Assembly (NCBI GenBank): GCA_964020975.1
Contig: OZ026624.1
Span: forward strand, 28,306,056 to 28,370,055
Origin: Hermodice carunculata
Taxonomy: Eukaryota > Annelida > Polychaeta > Eunicida > Amphinomidae
DNA: 64,000 nucleotides
Direction of reading: 5' to 3'
The position numbers and the translations under genes were made by a program. Each line of letters starts with the position of its first letter. Position 1 is the first letter of the stretch. Positions 60,331-64,000 of the stretch are shown here, in pieces. Under the pieces are notes generated by a model, which worked only from the letters and a program-made list of their open reading frames with translations, did not search any database and was not told the DNA's origin.

Positions 60331-63300
60331 GCTGCATCCCAAATTGGAATAACGAAAGTTTAAAAAAAATGAGGTCATAGGTCAAAACAGCAACACAGTT
60401 ATATTTCAAGTATGACAGTCCGAACCTGTTATAACAGTCGTATTTTACAACATAGGAAGAAAAATAGTTTATGAAAGACACACATATTTGTATATCATCA
60501 TTAAGTACGTAATGTATGTTTTGCCACAAGGTCAAGGTCACTGATATTTAATTTTGCAGAAAACAATGTAACATGTAAGGGAAGACCTAGTTTTATCCCC
60601 TTTCAAAGACTACTTTGTTAACTAGGGAAAAAATGGAAACTATAAAGCCTAAGATTGGAACAGTTTAGTTTCATGACTTTTAACCAAGCGTACTTGTATC
60701 ATTTTAGTAATTTAAGTCTCTGAAGCATCGGTTATGATCCCTCAATCTGATCACCAGATGTTGAAAATTAAAAGACCACTGGTTGCAGCAGTTTAAATTT
60801 CTGCCGTCTAGCGCCTTTGCTCCTCGCTTTGCGACAAGATTGAAGATGGAAGAGGGTAGTCCATTTCGAAAGTGCAACCATGTGATATTCTGTACAAAAA
60901 AATTCAGCACAATTTATTCTATATTTCTTTTCGTCAAAATATAAAATCTACCTGATTTTTAAGAAGCTGGACATGCAAGCTATCACCTTCTATTGCAGCA
61001 TATTTCTCTTTAAACTATAGCATCAAAATATTTTTTAAATTATTCATTTCATCTGAAAGTATTAAAACAGTTTACCTAAGCAGTTCATGTCATTATTCAT
61101 TAAGCGCATTCCTATTGTGAAACCGTATACTATGCACTGAAACTTGCAAGTTAAGCCTGATCTGACACGACTGTAAAACTAAGTAGATAAATGTTTAATA
61201 TATTGTGGGCATAAACTGACAACAAACTGATGACATTCCTGGTCTAGAGATGCACAGCTAATCAAAATTATTTTCTGCAATAACTCCTGTGATGTGGGGC
61301 ATCAGTTAAAATGACAGCACAGTGAAACCAAGTCGATTTACATGGTACAAATCACTGTCGTCTTGCACTCATGGAACTGTACTGAAAAAAAGGATGATAG
61401 TAAGACAACGAAAACATGACTGCGTGATCACATCATCATCACCATCATCATCATCAGTATTATGTGAAATAAGTGAAATATCATTGCAATACATAAGAGC
61501 TTTACTTCATGATATATACACTAAGTGTTATGTTCTTCAAAACTGTTAAATATAATGTCTGGAAGAAATAATATTTTTACTAAAAATTGTTAAAAATTAT
61601 GGATATCTAAAATTTTTAATGGCAGCTTTGTCTTTTAATTGAAGAAGTGGGGCCATTGATCGGGATAGCATATTTCTAGGCCTTTTGATGTACATTATAA
61701 AGGTGATCTTTTCATCCAAATTTTGTTTTCCCTTTTTTTTAGAACTTGATATTTTCTCAAGTAGAATCCTAAACTTTTTCAGGTTTGAATCACAGGTATT
61801 TCAGGTTTTTACAGTTTTATAGTGATTAGCAATTTAAATTGCTGTCTTTGAATTGCTAAAAACGAAACGATGTTATATTTATTTCGTCCATTTGTCAAAT
61901 TGTGGCTATCTGCAGCTGGTCTTCACCTCCAAGCCTCGGTATAATCTGCATCAAGATACATTGAGAAATGAGACACCGTAAAGTATATATTACAAGTTAT
62001 GGTAGTGAAAACATAACCACACCCCATTCACATCCCACCCACTCCCTTTGACGCATGAAATAAGATTTTTTAAAAAATTGTGCAAGGGGGGGACGTTAGA
62101 GCAAGTTGGACAGTATGACGACTGTACCATGCAAGACAGCACGACGACTGCACGCAGCTGACCAGCACCATAACTACACCATACTTAACCGTACCATGAA
62201 CCCCAAACATGGCGTACACCCGAAGGTGACTTTCACTTTATTTAACTTGCACTGAAACAGCATCGAGTGGCTCTCCGGCGAGCCGCTGCTCCTAGATGGT
62301 AGCGCACCAAAAAATTAAAAATCTTTCCCAAGGTTAAGATGAAAATATATCATTCATTCATGAAAGCAAGTGGTATCTTCATCGAGATTTTACAGTGCTT
62401 ACACATGTGTTTACTTTTTTCTGGTATATTTTCCCACGTGACTTTCTCGGTTTCCATCAAGTGAAATATTTTTACAAAACTTTCCCTTTGTTCTTGGTAC
62501 CACAGAACATAATGTGTAAATACATAACAACTGAGATACTAATGAGCTTCAGACCAAAAGTCTTACACGTAAATATAATATTTTGAATGAGCAGTGGCCT
62601 GTCTGGTATACTGGTGACGGTAGATTTAAGAATGACAAGACATTCCAGTTTCAAGAACTGTTGTTACGGTACTGACACGCAATATCTTTCTTTTAAACAG
62701 CACTGACGAACTCATCAGTTTTGCAAACATTTTGGAAGTTACACTTTCTTTACCTTTTTAAATCTGGCATCCGGAACATTCACACACTTTACAGTCTGAT
62801 GAGCTTACCTGTAATGTTCCTTTTACTGTCACTAATGTAAATACAGAACATTCAAATGACAAATACTTCAAAACAAGCATCATTTATCATCCAAAAACCA
62901 TTACTCGGGATGTAAAAATTAATTTATAAAGTTGATATCAAAACTATTATAACTTTCTTACTGCTACAACTACATTTAATTTGCCTCGCAGGTAAGATTA
63001 CAAATGTTCCTGCGTTTTAAGACAAACATTGAAATTGTAGAACGACACATTTTGTCATATACAAACTGCTGACGTATTTTTTTTTTCAATTCAGTCTCAT
63101 AATTGTGTTTTTATATTGAAGTAATATGGTTTGTCTTTTTCTGAACTGCATCATCGTACTCAGGTGCCCCATAGATTTTTAAAACCATTATTGGATTGTA
63201 GATACTGTGATTTGACCCCTCCCCCCAAAAAAATAAGCATTAAAGCATGAATTGGCCTACGTGACTAACAAACTGTCAATTTTGTAGACTGAAGTTTTCT

Positions 63301-64000
63301 CTAAGAGACAAACTTACTTACCATTATGATCGCTTCAGACTAAACGTGACGCAGAATTTTGCATGATTTTTATGATCATGGTGACGGAACCCAATGCATG
63401 CTTGCACGCCTCTCAGACTATAACGCTAAACTGATGACTTCACTGCCGAAGCTTTCTCCTGCTATACAGAGTTCCTAATTTTACAAGCTAATCTCAGTTA
63501 TATTACATGCAAGTAATGTCACACGTTTACATTTGATTTCACGTTATTTATCTGAAAAGCGAATAGGCAGCGGGAGGAGCACATACGATCTCCAATGAGT
63601 CTCGTTTCCGTTTCTGTCTCAACTTGCGAATGTGTAAAAACCCTAATGTGCTCATAGATTGATCCTATTTTTTTCAATACCCAAATCTGGAATATATTCT
63701 AACTTATCACATCAACATTATTCCCAATGAAGTGACAAAGTCCCTTGCTGTAGGCTGGGGAAGTTCCTTGACACCAAGAACTAGTAAGTTCAAAACTCAC
63801 ACACAAACTATATCCTGCAACACAAAAGCAATTTATGAACTGGAAGGAATTATCCGTTGCTTTTGTGTTCAGGCCTATATTTTGTGAGGAATTGCACAGT
63901 TGTCCTTACTACCTCCCATGTGTTACTTCTCCCAGGTACAAAAAGCCACCTGGTCACCATAAAGTATTACGAAACGCATAGTAGCCTATGATGATCCCTC
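60331..64000. other. Long non-coding stretch
   Basis: AT-rich with no exon I can support. A 68-codon minus frame at 60704-60910 has moderately protein-like wording (FRNGLPSSIFNLVAKRGAKA) but no splice borders I trust. A short CATCATCAC run lies at 61430-61456. Confidence 0.5.

Noticed and set aside
60704-60910. 68-codon minus ORF with FRNGLPSSIFNLVAKRGAKA
   Set aside because: Some protein-like wording, but no splice borders and no recognisable family.

Overview
The window is eukaryotic, AT-rich, repeat-dense DNA with no operons, no long intact host ORF and no CRISPR. The scattered short exon-like ORFs with GT/AG borders, the many AC, AT, CT and tetranucleotide microsatellites, DIRS, Ty3-like and CR1/Jockey-type retroelements, and frequent AGGCCTA words suggest a marine invertebrate, perhaps a deuterostome such as a hemichordate, cephalochordate or echinoderm. 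The species is an inference; nothing here fixes it.

Left third (1-20.7 kb): mostly intergenic or intronic. I see candidate single exons rather than whole genes: a short coding exon behind a perfect NRF1-type site (1.4 kb, +), a signal-peptide exon with a clean donor (4.6 kb, -), a pair of spliced-looking exons (6.9-7.2 kb, -), and two exons with strong acceptors (10.0 kb and 20.5 kb, +). Around them lie a tRNA-like sequence, a 69-nt near-perfect hairpin at 9.7 kb, and three arrays of one 43-bp minisatellite (9.1, 10.6 and 11.7-12.7 kb). A 1.4-kb block with inverted ends lies at 18.07-19.50 kb.

Middle (21.8-43 kb): several copies of a non-coding repeat family that looks Helitron-like (HINE or 'pearl'-like). 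A copy has a 5' hairpin head, a TTTC-rich tract, tandem monomers of about 145 bp, and a 3' hairpin followed by CTAGTT. Between them are a TATA-box-plus-first-exon candidate (27.85 kb), a 263-bp tandem duplication carrying a ZNF143-like site, two palindromic MITEs (32.9-33.2 kb), a decayed CR1/Jockey-group LINE (33.7-36.4 kb), and a LINE 3' end (42 kb).

Right third (43.2-64 kb): a DIRS-type tyrosine-recombinase retrotransposon fossil (43.2-48.18 kb, -) with inverted terminal repeats and an internal complementary region. It abuts a truncated Ty3/gypsy-like fossil (48.19-53.1 kb, +) whose gag region is preceded by a ComEA-like helix-hairpin-helix. That in turn abuts an inverted LINE reverse-transcriptase fragment (53.3-54.15 kb, -). 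The best Helitron-like copy (55.9-56.87 kb) follows. The rest is intergenic with a long CT tract and a 165-bp tandem repeat.

No gene network can be drawn. The coding capacity that can be named with confidence belongs to mobile elements, and the host exons are candidates that need transcript evidence.
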